A DNA stretch of 10,034 nucleotides from an uncultured Alphaproteobacteria bacterium (GCA_903831485.1 CAIKXW010000142.1:1-10034); one strand, 5' to 3'. Positions 1-6,795 are shown, counted from the stretch's first letter. Numbers and translations are program-made. Notes: generated by a model not told the origin, from the letters alone.

Positions 1-530
1 AACATCTGCCGCATCGCGACTCTGGCGTCCTTCGCGGGACAGTTCCTCGTGCCCCACCTGCCGGCCTTCCGCGCAGCTCACCCCGACATCGAGATCGAGT
101 TCATCACCTCCACCCGCCTCGTCGATCTGACGCGTGAAGAGGCGGACCTTGCCGTCCGCTACGGCCTCGGGGAATATGAAGGCCTCGTCTCCACGCGCCT
201 CGTCAAAGGCGTGCTCGCGCCTGTCTGCGCGCCATCCGTCTTCGTTGAACACGGCCAGGACGCAGAGCAACTCATCGCCGCCTGCCGCCCTGGGTGATCG
301 AAGACTTCCTCGTCGCCATCCGCGCCGCCACGCTGGGCCAGGGTGTAGCGCTCCTCCCGCGCATGCTCGTGCAGGACGAACTCAGCTCCGGCGCCCTCGT
401 CGAATTCTCGCCCACCCGCCTCGACGTCGACCACACCTACCACCTCGCCCACACGACTGCCTCTGTGCGCCGGCCATACGTGCAGTCGGCGGCCGACTGG
501 CTCAAGGCGTCGCTGGAGCATCTGAACTGA
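1..530 (+). pseudogene. LysR-type transcriptional regulator, 3' part, disrupted
   Basis: This is the effector-binding (substrate-binding) half of a LysR-family regulator; the N-terminal helix-turn-helix lies outside the window. Frame 1 is open from base 1 and gives the usual start of the domain (FLVPHLPAFRAAHPDIEIEF, then DLAVRYG and a CAPSVF-like strand), but it stops at 295-297. The C-terminal part of the domain continues in another frame from about 294 (LVAIRAATLGQGVALLPRML, then ending in VQSAADWLKASL) to the stop at 528-530. Compared with GcvA-like LysR proteins, roughly 35 residues between the two parts are missing, so the break looks like an internal deletion of about 100 bases that also shifts frame, not a single-base error. 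The product would be non-functional if the sequence is correct. LysR family is clear; the regulated pathway cannot be told. Confidence 0.75.
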
Positions 531-586
531 CGCCACGGGCCACGACCCCAGTTGCCCTCCGCCCGCAAACACGCCATCTCCCCACC

Positions 587-1006
587 ATGACCGTCGCCGA
601 CCAAGCCGCCGCCCTGCGCGAGGACTTCGCCTTTCTCGATGAGTGGGAATCGCGCTTCACGCATCTCATCGACCTCGGCAAGTCGCTGCCGCCGCTCAAG
701 CCGGAGGAATACTCCGAGGCCAACAAAGTGCGCGGCTGCTCCAGCCAGGTCTGGCTCGTCGCGGAACCCTCGCCAGACAGCCCCGGCGCCATCCGCTTCC
801 GCGGCGGCTCGGATGCGATGATCGTGGCCGGCCTCGTCGCCATGCTGCTGCACCTGTTCTCCGACCAGCAGCCGGAAGACATCCTCGCCTTCGACGCCCC
901 CACCTTCATGCGCGAGATCGGCATCGCCGACGCCCTAACGCCGCAACGCTCCAACGGCCTCGCCTCCATGCTCCAGCGCATCCGCGCGCACGCGGGCGAG
1001 GCGTAG
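587..1006 (+). CDS. sufE: SufE-family cysteine desulfurase sulfur acceptor
   Basis: The 139-residue product matches the SufE/CsdE family (usual length about 140). These cytosolic proteins take the persulfide sulfur from the cysteine desulfurase SufS and pass it to the SufBCD scaffold in Fe-S cluster assembly. The start FAFLDEWESRFTHLIDLGK (residues 14-32) and the motif KVRGCSSQVW (48-57) are hallmarks; Cys51 is the expected sulfur-accepting cysteine. The C-terminal LTPQRSNGLASMLQRIR is also typical. I chose the ATG at 587 because it puts the family's conserved region at the normal distance from the N-terminus. The frame is open further upstream, but no family sequence lies there and no good Shine-Dalgarno is seen. 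No other suf genes lie in the window, so it stands alone, 56 bases after the broken lysR. It could work with SufS or with a CsdA-like desulfurase; the sequence does not separate these. Confidence 0.9.
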   Translation: MTVADQAAALREDFAFLDEWESRFTHLIDLGKSLPPLKPEEYSEANKVRGCSSQVWLVAEPSPDSPGAIRFRGGSDAMIVAGLVAMLLHLFSDQQPEDILAFDAPTFMREIGIADALTPQRSNGLASMLQRIRAHAGEA

Positions 1007-1154
1007 GACCAAGCCGCGCCAACGCGCGCTCCCCCCTCTCATTGTAGGCATCCGCCAGCGCGTCCAGCGCCTGCGCCACCACGCCACGCACCTCGGCCTG
1101 CGATATCCCGAAGCGCTTCTTCAGCGCCAGCAGCGACTCCGTCGCAACCTCCAT
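906..1154 (-). CDS. doubtful small ORF or gene remnant antisense to the sufE end
   Basis: An 82-codon frame starts with ATG at 1154 (a TTG at 1169 is also possible). Its first 45 or so residues (MEVATESLLALKKRFGISQA, then EVRGVVAQALDALADAYNER) look like an ordinary helical protein with high third-position GC. The last 34 or so residues are Arg/Gly/Ala-rich and lie antisense to the 3' end of sufE, which looks like shadow reading. It may be a short real gene, a decayed remnant whose end was lost against sufE, or chance. I recognise no family. No convincing Shine-Dalgarno precedes either start. It is listed because nothing else explains 1007-1170. Confidence 0.2.
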   Translation of the reverse strand: MEVATESLLALKKRFGISQAEVRGVVAQALDALADAYNERGERALARLGPTPRPRARGCAGAWRRGRWSVAALGRRRCRSRA

Positions 1155-1283
1155 CCGCAGCTCACGCAAACGCCTGAATCCCCGTCACTTTCCAGCGCCT
1201 CTGCCGCGGCGCGGCGACCGTCACAAATGCTTCGCAGAACGGGTGATAGAGCCAGCTCGATACCGCGCGCCGGCCAGAAGGCC

Positions 1284-1290
1284 GAGGGAG
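1284..1290 (+). promoter_or_regulatory. Shine-Dalgarno deciding the pstS start
   Basis: GAGGGAG ends 8 bases before the GTG at 1299. It supports that GTG over the in-frame ATG at 1227, which would add 24 residues unlike a signal peptide. Confidence 0.7.
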
Positions 1291-1298
1291 CCCCGTCC

Positions 1299-2345
1299 GT
1301 GCTGATCCAGCTCGTCCGCCGCCTCAAACTGGCCCTGGCCGCAGCCGTGCTCGTCGCCATTCCGGCGCACGCGCAGGACATCACCGGCGCCGGCGCCACA
1401 TTCCCCGCACCCATCTATTCGAGCTGGGGCGAGGACTACGCAAAGGCCGGCGGCTCGCGCCTCAACTACCAGGCCCTCGGCTCGGGCGCAGGCGTCACGC
1501 AGATCATCAACCGCACCGTCGATTTCGGCGCCTCGGACAGTCCCGTCGCGCCCGAACGCCTGGAGAAGGAACAGCTCCTCCAGTTCCCCGCCGTCATCGG
1601 AGCCGTCGTGGTGATCGTGAACGTCCCCGGCGTCGACGGCACCAAGATCAAACTCACCGGCGACGTGCTCGGCGAGATCTATGTCGGCCGCGTCCGCCTC
1701 TGGGACGACCCGAAGATCACCGCCCTCAACCCGGGCCTGAAGCTGCCGAAAATCCCGATCTCGCCCGCCTATCGCGCGGACTCGTCCGGCACCACCAGCA
1801 TCTTCACCAAATACCTTTCGTCCGTGAGCCCCCTCTTCAAGGAGCGCACCGGCGCCGGCAACTCCGTCGCATGGCGCACCGGCCTTGGCGCTCCCGGCAA
1901 TGCAGGCGTCGCCGCCGCCGTGAAGAACATCAAGGGCGGCATCGGGTACGTCGAATTCGCCTACGCAGCCGAGAACGGCATGCAGGCGCTGCAGCTCGCC
2001 AACGGCTCGGGCAAGTTCGTGACGCCCACCGTCCCCGGATTCCTCGAAGCCGCCGAACAGGCCGACTGGGACAACGCCAAGAACATGGCCGCCACCATGC
2101 TCAACATGCCCGGCGACAATTCCTGGCCCATCGTCTCGGCCACCTACATCCTCGTGCCGCGCAACCCGAAGGACCCGGCCCGCACCCAGAGCGTGCTGAA
2201 ATACGTCGACTGGTCCTTCCGCAATGGCGCGGCCACCGCCGACCGCCTCCACTACATCATGCTGCCCACCGCCGTGCAGGACCGCGTCCGCGCGCAATGG
2301 GCCACACTCGCTTCCGCCGGCAAGCCTCTCTGGCCGGCAAACTGA
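1299..2345 (+). CDS. pstS: PstS, periplasmic phosphate-binding protein
   Basis: This is the substrate-binding component of the high-affinity phosphate ABC importer PstSCAB. It captures inorganic phosphate in the periplasm and hands it to the PstC/PstA channel. The 348-residue product has the usual family length. Residues 1-25 form a Sec signal peptide: a positive LVRRLK stretch, a hydrophobic core, and cleavage predicted after AHA before QDITGAG. Phosphate-binding segments are visible: GAGATFP (30-36), GSGAG (61-65), FGASDSP with Asp80 (76-82), and RADSSGTT with Arg159 and Ser163-Gly164-Thr165. The C-terminal part has the normal GGIGYVEFAYA and SWPIVSATYILV strands. There is no lipobox cysteine, so it should be soluble. 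The GTG start is chosen for its Shine-Dalgarno and for the signal peptide. It is the first gene of a tight operon, 7 bases before pstC. Phosphate control through PhoB would be expected, but the promoter evidence is weak. Confidence 0.95.
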   Translation: MLIQLVRRLKLALAAAVLVAIPAHAQDITGAGATFPAPIYSSWGEDYAKAGGSRLNYQALGSGAGVTQIINRTVDFGASDSPVAPERLEKEQLLQFPAVIGAVVVIVNVPGVDGTKIKLTGDVLGEIYVGRVRLWDDPKITALNPGLKLPKIPISPAYRADSSGTTSIFTKYLSSVSPLFKERTGAGNSVAWRTGLGAPGNAGVAAAVKNIKGGIGYVEFAYAAENGMQALQLANGSGKFVTPTVPGFLEAAEQADWDNAKNMAATMLNMPGDNSWPIVSATYILVPRNPKDPARTQSVLKYVDWSFRNGAATADRLHYIMLPTAVQDRVRAQWATLASAGKPLWPAN

Positions 2346-2352
2346 GGTCCCC

Positions 2353-3315
2353 ATGAACACCCCCGCCACCCCGGCGATCGGCGCCCGCAAGGTCCACCTC
2401 GGGGACACCACCTTCCGCCTCAGCCTCTATGCAGCCGGCGCCGTTGTGGTGATCGTGCTGCTCTCGATCCTCGCCATCATGTTCATGGGCGGCAAGCTCG
2501 CCTTCGACACGTTCGGCCTTGGCTTCATCTGGGGCACGGAGTGGAACCCCGTCACGCAGATCTATGGCGCGCTCCCCGCCATCACCGGCACGCTGGTCAC
2601 CGCCATCCTCGCGCTCTGCATCGCCTGGCCCATCGGCTTCGGCATCGCCTTCTTCCTCACCGAGACATGCCCCGAAAAACTCCGCACGCCCCTCGGCGTC
2701 GCGATCGAGCTACTCGCGGCCGTGCCCTCCATTGTCTACGGCATGTGGGGCTTCTTCGTGCTCGCCCCCTTCATGTCGGAATACGTCCAGCCCTGGCTGA
2801 CGCAGACCTTCCTCTGGATCCCGCCCATCGGCGACAGCTTCTTCTGGTTCACCGCGCCGCCCATCGGCGTCGGCATGCTCACCGCATCTCTCATCCTCGC
2901 CGTGATGATCCTGCCCTTCATTGCCGCCACCACACGCGACGTGCTGCTCTCGACGCCGCAACTCCTGAAGGACGGCGCCTACGCCATGGGCGCAACCCGC
3001 TGGGAGGCGCTCACAGGCGTCGTCATCCCCGCCGTCCGCGGCTCGCTCTTCGGCGCTGTCTTTCTCGGCCTCGGCCGAGCCCTCGGTGAAACCATGGCCG
3101 TCGTCTTCGTCATCGGCAACGCCATCCGCATGCCCGACAGTCTCATGGCGCCTTCAGCGACAATCGCCTCCGTCGTCGCCAACAACTTCCCCGAAGCCGA
3201 ACCCGGCACGCTCGACCTCGCCGTCCTGCTCGCCCTCGGCTTCATCCTGTTCGTCGTCTCCTTCGGCGTCCTCGCAGTCGCCCGTCTCCTGCTGCGTCAG
3301 GAGCGCATGTCGTGA
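2353..3315 (+). CDS. pstC: PstC, phosphate ABC transporter permease
   Basis: One of the two inner-membrane permease subunits of the Pst phosphate importer. The 320-residue product has about six hydrophobic helices (roughly 24-46, 77-101, 118-140, 173-196, 232-255 and 289-313). A large polar loop around 141-172 lies between the third and fourth. The cytoplasmic EAA-type coupling loop that contacts PstB is at about 207-231 (DGAYAMGATRWEALTG and on), followed by the PstC hallmark GRALGETMAV at 241-250. The length matches the short, classical PstC; some alphaproteobacteria carry a longer form. The ATG at 2353 follows a GAGG whose bases overlap the pstS stop, so translation is likely coupled. The end overlaps the pstA start by 3 bases. 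Confidence 0.94.
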   Translation: MNTPATPAIGARKVHLGDTTFRLSLYAAGAVVVIVLLSILAIMFMGGKLAFDTFGLGFIWGTEWNPVTQIYGALPAITGTLVTAILALCIAWPIGFGIAFFLTETCPEKLRTPLGVAIELLAAVPSIVYGMWGFFVLAPFMSEYVQPWLTQTFLWIPPIGDSFFWFTAPPIGVGMLTASLILAVMILPFIAATTRDVLLSTPQLLKDGAYAMGATRWEALTGVVIPAVRGSLFGAVFLGLGRALGETMAVVFVIGNAIRMPDSLMAPSATIASVVANNFPEAEPGTLDLAVLLALGFILFVVSFGVLAVARLLLRQERMS

Positions 3316-4184
3316 AACAGCTCACCGCCGCCACCCGCGCCCGCTATTTCCGCCGCCAGCTTGTCGACCGCGTCATGGGCGGCCTTTGCATCGCCGCGGC
3401 CGGCGTCGGACTTATTCTTCTCGCGCTCATCCTCTGGATGCTGTTCTCGAACGGCCTCGCCGGCCTGTCGCTGGATGTCTTCACGAAGCCGATGTCCCAG
3501 CCGGGCTCCGGCGGCGGCCTCGCCAACGCCATCGTCGGCTCGCTGCTTCAGGTCGGCGTCGGCGCCATGATCGGCGCGCCCCTCGGCATGATGGTCGGCG
3601 TCTACCTCTCCGAAGTCGGCAAGGAGTCGCGCTTCGCCTCCATCGTACGCTTCGTGAACGACATCCTGCTGTCCGCCCCGTCAGTCCTCATCGGCCTCTT
3701 CGTCTACCAGATCGCCGTGCTGCCCTTCGGCGGCTTCTCCGGCCTCGCCGGCGCGATCGCCCTCGCCCTCATCGCCATGCCGATCGTCGCCCGCACCACG
3801 GAAGACATCCTGCGCCTTGTCCCTCAGGCATACCGCGATGGCGCCATAGCGCTGGGCAGCCGCGAGAACGAAGTCGTCCGCAAGGTCGTCCTCCCCGCAG
3901 CCTTCGGCGGCATCCTCACCGGCGTGCTTCTTGCCGTCGCGCGCATCGCCGGCGAAACCGCACCGCTCCTCTTCACCTCCCTCGGCAATGACATCTGGTC
4001 GACCGACATGACGCAGCCCATGGCCAGCCTGCCGATGGCCATCGTGCGCTACTCCAACACACCCTACCCCGAATGGGTTTCGCTAGCCTGGACCGGCGCC
4101 ATGCTGATCACCGTTGGCGTACTTGTCCTCAACATTGCTTCGCGCTTCTCCTACGCGGCCGTCGCCGGAAAGCAGGGGGGCTGA
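3312..4184 (+). CDS. pstA: PstA, phosphate ABC transporter permease
   Basis: Second permease subunit of the Pst importer, pairing with PstC in the inner membrane. The product has 290 residues, close to the family norm. It has a first helix at about 22-46, the helices typical of the binding-protein-dependent transport domain, an EAA-type loop at about 176-201 ([20 protein letters not shown]) and the PstA signature [16 protein letters not shown] at 211-226. The last helix is at about 259-279. Translation starts at GTG 3312, which shares bases with the pstC stop (GTGA). AGGAG sits 8 bases upstream inside pstC. The order and overlap show co-translation with pstC. PstA and PstC are similar to each other; the GETAPLL motif and the place in the operon make this PstA. 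Confidence 0.94.
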   Translation: MKQLTAATRARYFRRQLVDRVMGGLCIAAAGVGLILLALILWMLFSNGLAGLSLDVFTKPMSQPGSGGGLANAIVGSLLQVGVGAMIGAPLGMMVGVYLSEVGKESRFASIVRFVNDILLSAPSVLIGLFVYQIAVLPFGGFSGLAGAIALALIAMPIVARTTEDILRLVPQAYRDGAIALGSRENEVVRKVVLPAAFGGILTGVLLAVARIAGETAPLLFTSLGNDIWSTDMTQPMASLPMAIVRYSNTPYPEWVSLAWTGAMLITVGVLVLNIASRFSYAAVAGKQGG

Positions 4185-4185
4185 T

Positions 4186-5052
4186 ATGGTCGCCGCCATG
4201 ACCACCGAGACGCCTCAGCCCGCCGCACGCTCATCGCGCAGCACCCCCATGGCCGCGCCCACCGTCACGGCGTCCAGCGCCGCAGCCGCAGCAGCCCCCA
4301 CGCGCATCCGCCTCGAACACATCAACGCCTTCTACGGCCAGAAGCAGGCCCTGTTCGACGTCAATCTCGACATCCCCGACAACACCGTCACCGCCTTCAT
4401 CGGCGCCTCGGGCTGCGGCAAGTCCACACTGCTCCGCTGCCTCAACCGCATGAACGACACCATCCCCGGCGCGCGCGTCGAGGGCGCGATACAGATGGAT
4501 GGCACCGACATCAACTCGCCCGGGATCGATCCCGTTCAGGTCCGCACGCGCATCGGCATGGTGTTCCAGAAGCCGAACCCGTTCCCGATGTCGATCTATG
4601 ACAACATCGCCTACGGCCCACGCGCCCACAAACTCTACGGCTCGAAAGCCGAGCTCGACGAACTCGTCGAGAAATCCCTCCGCCGCGCCGCCCTCTGGGA
4701 AGAAGTGAAGGACCGCCTCAACAAGTCCGGCCTTGGCCTCTCCGGCGGCCAGCAGCAGCGCCTCGTCATCGCGCGCACGCTCGCCGTCTCGCCCGCCGTC
4801 ATCCTGATGGACGAACCCTGCTCGGCCCTCGACCCCATCGCCACCGCGCACATCGAGGCGTTGATAGACCAGCTGCGCGAACACACCTGCATCGTCATCG
4901 TCACCCACTCAATGGCGCAGGCCGCCCGCGTCTCGCAACGCACGGCCTTCTTCCACATGGGCAAGCTGATCGAGTCCGGCCCCACCGACCAGATCTTCAC
5001 CATGCCCAAGCTCGACCAGACGCAGGACTACATCACCGGCCGCTTCGGCTGA
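4186..5052 (+). CDS. pstB: PstB, phosphate ABC transporter ATPase
   Basis: Cytoplasmic ATPase that drives phosphate import through PstC/PstA. The product has 288 residues, while the usual length is about 250-260. All ABC motifs are intact: Walker [10 protein letters not shown] (73-81), Q-loop Gln128 in [11 protein letters not shown], signature LSGGQQQR (185-192), Walker B VILMDEP (205-211) and switch His241. The [10 protein letters not shown] and TSK-like [10 protein letters not shown] stretches are PstB-specific. The extra length is an N-terminal Ala/Ser/Thr/Pro-rich tail of about 38 residues before the conserved [11 protein letters not shown]. The ATG at 4186 lies 1 base after the pstA stop, 5 bases after a G6 run acting as Shine-Dalgarno; a second in-frame ATG at 4198 would sit too far from it. 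No phoU or phoB follows on this strand. Confidence 0.95.
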   Translation: MVAAMTTETPQPAARSSRSTPMAAPTVTASSAAAAAAPTRIRLEHINAFYGQKQALFDVNLDIPDNTVTAFIGASGCGKSTLLRCLNRMNDTIPGARVEGAIQMDGTDINSPGIDPVQVRTRIGMVFQKPNPFPMSIYDNIAYGPRAHKLYGSKAELDELVEKSLRRAALWEEVKDRLNKSGLGLSGGQQQRLVIARTLAVSPAVILMDEPCSALDPIATAHIEALIDQLREHTCIVIVTHSMAQAARVSQRTAFFHMGKLIESGPTDQIFTMPKLDQTQDYITGRFG

Positions 5053-5085
5053 TCCGGGACGGCAGGCTCTCTCAACATCACCGCC

Positions 5086-5160
5086 GCTCTCCTCCTCCGC
5101 GCGCAGCGCGGGGGAGGTGGCATGCCCGCATTTCGCGCATGACGGAGGGGGCAGCCGCAG
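5086..5160. repeat. alphaproteobacterial-type intergenic hairpin repeat
   Basis: The stretch with CTCCTCCTCCGCGC, GCGGGGGAGGTGGC and GACGGAGGGGGCAGC resembles short intergenic repeats seen in many copies in alphaproteobacterial genomes (GGGGAGGTGGC followed by GACGGAGGGGGC). A second small hairpin (CATGC at 5121-5125 with GCATG at 5137-5141) sits inside it. Only one copy lies in this window, so repeat status rests on resemblance. Confidence 0.5.
5091..5117 (+). terminator. strong hairpin after pstB
   Basis: Bases 5091-5102 (CCTCCTCCGCGC) pair with 5106-5117 (GCGCGGGGGAGG) across a GCA loop: 12 pairs, one of them G-U. It starts 38 bases after the pstB stop. No T-run follows, so intrinsic termination is not certain; it may end or stabilise the pst transcript, and it is also part of an intergenic repeat. 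Confidence 0.5.
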
Positions 5161-5229
5161 GCTTGCTTTCAAGGCACAGTCACGCGCGCCGCCCACATTC
5201 CCGGAAATTCAGAAAATCTACCGGCTCAC

Positions 5230-5251
5230 CCCGAAAGCACCTGCTTCCGGG
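5230..5251 (-). terminator. possible hairpin terminator of the YbgC-type gene
   Basis: CCCGAAAGC (5230-5238) and GCTTCCGGG (5243-5251) form a 9-base stem with one mismatch and a 4-base loop, 16 bases past the stop of the minus-strand thioesterase gene. No T-run follows directly on the minus strand. The convergent pst operon ends upstream, so it could serve both directions. Confidence 0.3.
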
Positions 5252-5266
5252 ATCGCCCTCGCGCGC

Positions 5267-5791
5267 CTACCCCACAGCCCGGTCGCGCTCCAACATCGGC
5301 GCGCCAACATCGTTCGCCGGCGGATGGTTCAGCGGCCGCTTCGGCGCAGCGCCGGGAAGATACGCCGCCATCTTCTGCATCAGCTCGGCTGGCAAGCGCC
5401 GCGGCCGGCCATCGAGGCTGACGCAGATATTCTCAACCTGCGCCTCGAGGATCAGTTCATTCCCCCGCATGATGATCTGCCGGCAGCCGATGCGCGCCCC
5501 GCGCGCCAGCTCGACCTGCGTCCGGATCTCCAGCCGGTCATCGATCCGCGCCGGCCGCACGAAGCGCAGGCCCAGCTCGGACACCATGAATGTCACCGGC
5601 GCGCCCGCAGACATCATCCGCGTATGGCTCGCCCCGATCGCCCGGATGAATTCGGAACGCCCCCGCTCCAGGTACCGGACATAACTTGCATGATACACGA
5701 CGCCGGAAAGGTCCGTGTCTTCATAGTAGATGCGGAGCGGCATCCTGTGCTCGCGCCCGTTGATGCGCCCGCACCCCGGGTCGGCATCCAT
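5267..5791 (-). CDS. YbgC/4HBT-family acyl-CoA thioesterase
   Basis: A hotdog-fold thioesterase of the YbgC/4-hydroxybenzoyl-CoA thioesterase group, which hydrolyses acyl-CoA thioesters in the cytosol. The hallmark IYYEDTDLSGVVYHASYVRY (residues 21-40) followed by LERGRSEFIRAIG is clear; Asp27 in EDTD is the expected catalytic aspartate. The core ends near residue 145 (AELMQKMAAYL), leaving a Pro-rich tail of about 30 residues. The ATG at 5791 is preceded at good distance by GGGAGGGG. An alternative Met17 just before the core would also make a full domain, so the first 16 residues are less sure. In many proteobacteria ybgC heads the tol-pal operon, but no tol genes are here: pst ends convergently on one side and a zinc-ribbon gene starts divergently on the other. 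Substrate is unknown; the YbgC subfamily call is fairly safe. Confidence 0.85.
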   Translation of the reverse strand: MDADPGCGRINGREHRMPLRIYYEDTDLSGVVYHASYVRYLERGRSEFIRAIGASHTRMMSAGAPVTFMVSELGLRFVRPARIDDRLEIRTQVELARGARIGCRQIIMRGNELILEAQVENICVSLDGRPRRLPAELMQKMAAYLPGAAPKRPLNHPPANDVGAPMLERDRAVG

Positions 5792-5861
5792 CCGCCCCTC
5801 CCATGTCCCCAGGCGCCCCCATCAGACGCCCGTCAGATTTGTGCAAGTTGCTTGCCGCCGC

Positions 5862-5890
5862 TTGACGGACTTCCGGCTGCGGCGGCAGAT
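5862..5890 (+). promoter_or_regulatory. weak promoter candidate for the zinc-ribbon gene
   Basis: TTGACG (5862-5867), a 17-base spacer and GCAGAT (5885-5890) lie 29 bases before the ATG at 5920. The -35 part is good and the -10 part poor. It is framed by a perfect 9-base inverted repeat (5853-5861 and 5879-5887) that could be an operator or a leader hairpin. Confidence 0.2.
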
Positions 5891-5919
5891 GCCGCTCCCG
5901 CCAGCAAGGAAAGAGCCCG

Positions 5920-6168
5920 ATGTCGCAAAAGGAAATGCGCCTCATCCCGAAGCCCCCGGCCGACGCCATCGTGCTAACGCCGGACGCGGGCAAGCTCGCC
6001 CTCGAAGGAAACGGCGGCGACACTTATCGCTGCGGGGCCTGCAAGACCCGACTGATGGACAATGTCAGCCACATGGACGTCTTCCACGGCGAGCCCTTCG
6101 ACGCCGTCAAATGCCCAAAATGCGGCAAGTTCAACGGCCTGCCGGAAGACGACCACCACCATCATTGA
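5920..6168 (+). CDS. small zinc-ribbon protein with His-rich tail
   Basis: An 82-residue soluble protein of unknown function. It has two CxxC knuckles, CGAC (Cys38, Cys41) and CPKC (Cys65, Cys68), 23 residues apart, the layout of a zinc ribbon. The N-terminal 35 residues are Pro/Ala/Gly-containing with no hydrophobic helix. The protein ends in two Asp and four His (77-82), a natural metal-binding tail. The start at 5920 is supported by AAGGAA about 10 bases upstream. The gene is transcribed away from the YbgC-type gene and converges on the PAS_5 gene. Possible roles are metal handling or an accessory nucleic-acid or protein-binding ribbon; nothing in the context decides. No family name is recognised with confidence. 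Confidence 0.75.
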   Translation: MSQKEMRLIPKPPADAIVLTPDAGKLALEGNGGDTYRCGACKTRLMDNVSHMDVFHGEPFDAVKCPKCGKFNGLPEDDHHHH

Positions 6169-6187
6169 TGGATCGGCCGGGATTTTC

Positions 6188-6220
6188 GACAGGAGTCAGG
6201 TTCCACCCCCGATTCCTGTC
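6188..6220 (+). terminator. hairpin after the zinc-ribbon gene
   Basis: GACAGGAGTC (6188-6197) pairs with GATTCCTGTC (6211-6220), ten pairs with one G-U and a 13-base loop, starting 20 bases after the stop. It is followed by TGTTCCCCC and not a pure T-run, so it is a possible terminator. Both arms hold a GANTC site. Confidence 0.35.
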
Positions 6221-6255
6221 TGTTCCCCCTCCGATTCCATCGCGTTTCCGCGTTC

Positions 6256-6281
6256 TGTGGATAAGCCGAGGCTGTGGATAG
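6256..6281 (-). promoter_or_regulatory. pair of DnaA-box-like sites
   Basis: TGTGGATAA at 6256-6264 is the exact reverse complement of the classical DnaA box TTATCCACA. TGTGGATAG at 6273-6281 matches 8 of 9. Both point the same way, 17 bases apart, just past the stop of the PAS_5 gene. Binding is inferred from the motif only. Confidence 0.45.
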
Positions 6282-6282
6282 T

Positions 6283-6795
6283 TCAGGCCGGCACGAACTC
6301 CCGGTCCCGCCGCAGCAAAAGATCAACCCGCATCGCAGCCCGGTCCGGATCGACCGCAGCCTCCGCCGGCAGGTAGCGATCGTGGCACAGCACCATGTCC
6401 GCCTCGACGCCATTCGACGACAGCGGCAGACGCAGCCAGTAATGGATCGACCCATCCTTCAGCCGCGTCGCGCCCGAAACCGGCGTCTCGCGCAGCAGTG
6501 AGCGCGTCGCCAGTTCAGCCCACATCGCCCCGCCCCGGCAGGCATCGATCTGGTCCGCCGTCTTGCCGCGCGCCTCGCCGCCGAAGATCGCCTGCAGCCC
6601 CGTGCCCGCCAGGCGGAAACGGAACTGGCCGCCGCCCTCGCAGCTCAGGATCGAGACATACGCCAGCTCGCGATTGATTGCGGAGATATCGATATCCTCG
6701 CACGTGATGAAATTGCGTCCCCGCAACCGCTTGCGCCAGGATTCAAGCACCTTCGTCTGCCCCGATGGGGCAGCAGCTTCATGATCAAACGACAT
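6283..6795 (-). CDS. PAS_5-family (PF07310-like) PAS-domain protein
   Basis: A 170-residue cytoplasmic protein made of one PAS-like domain. The most telling stretch is QFRFRLAGTGLQAIFGGEARGK (residues 57-78), which matches the central strand and following loop of the PAS_5 family of alphaproteobacterial proteins of about 170 residues. The N-terminal WRKRLRGRNFITCEDIDISAI (20-40) and the later RLKDGSIHYWLRLPLSSNG (111-129) also fit. There is no output domain (kinase, GGDEF or DNA-binding) in the protein, so it may act on a partner or be a regulator on its own; no function or ligand can be read from it. The ATG at 6795 has AGGGG about 7 bases before it. The gene sits alone, downstream of mucR on the same strand after a 332-base gap. 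Two DnaA-box-like sites follow its stop. Confidence 0.75.
   Translation of the reverse strand: MSFDHEAAAPSGQTKVLESWRKRLRGRNFITCEDIDISAINRELAYVSILSCEGGGQFRFRLAGTGLQAIFGGEARGKTADQIDACRGGAMWAELATRSLLRETPVSGATRLKDGSIHYWLRLPLSSNGVEADMVLCHDRYLPAEAAVDPDRAAMRVDLLLRRDREFVPA

Noticed and set aside
1221..2411. 396-codon open frame antisense to pstS
   Set aside because: Low-complexity Gly/Val/Asp/Arg-rich translation that mirrors the pstS codon pattern; pstS itself is unmistakable.
3086..3991. 301-codon frame overlapping pstC and pstA
   Set aside because: Arg/Pro/Ser-rich out-of-frame reading of two well supported genes.
4231..4908. 225-codon open frame antisense to pstB
   Set aside because: Same kind of GC-driven shadow; no recognisable motif while pstB has all ABC motifs.
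5086..5160. CRISPR or mobile element
   Set aside because: Single copy, no regular spacers and no transposase or terminal repeats; fits an intergenic hairpin repeat better.
6169..6282. Active replication origin at the DnaA boxes
   Set aside because: Only two boxes, no AT-rich unwinding region and no usual origin neighbours such as dnaA, hemE, parA or parB.
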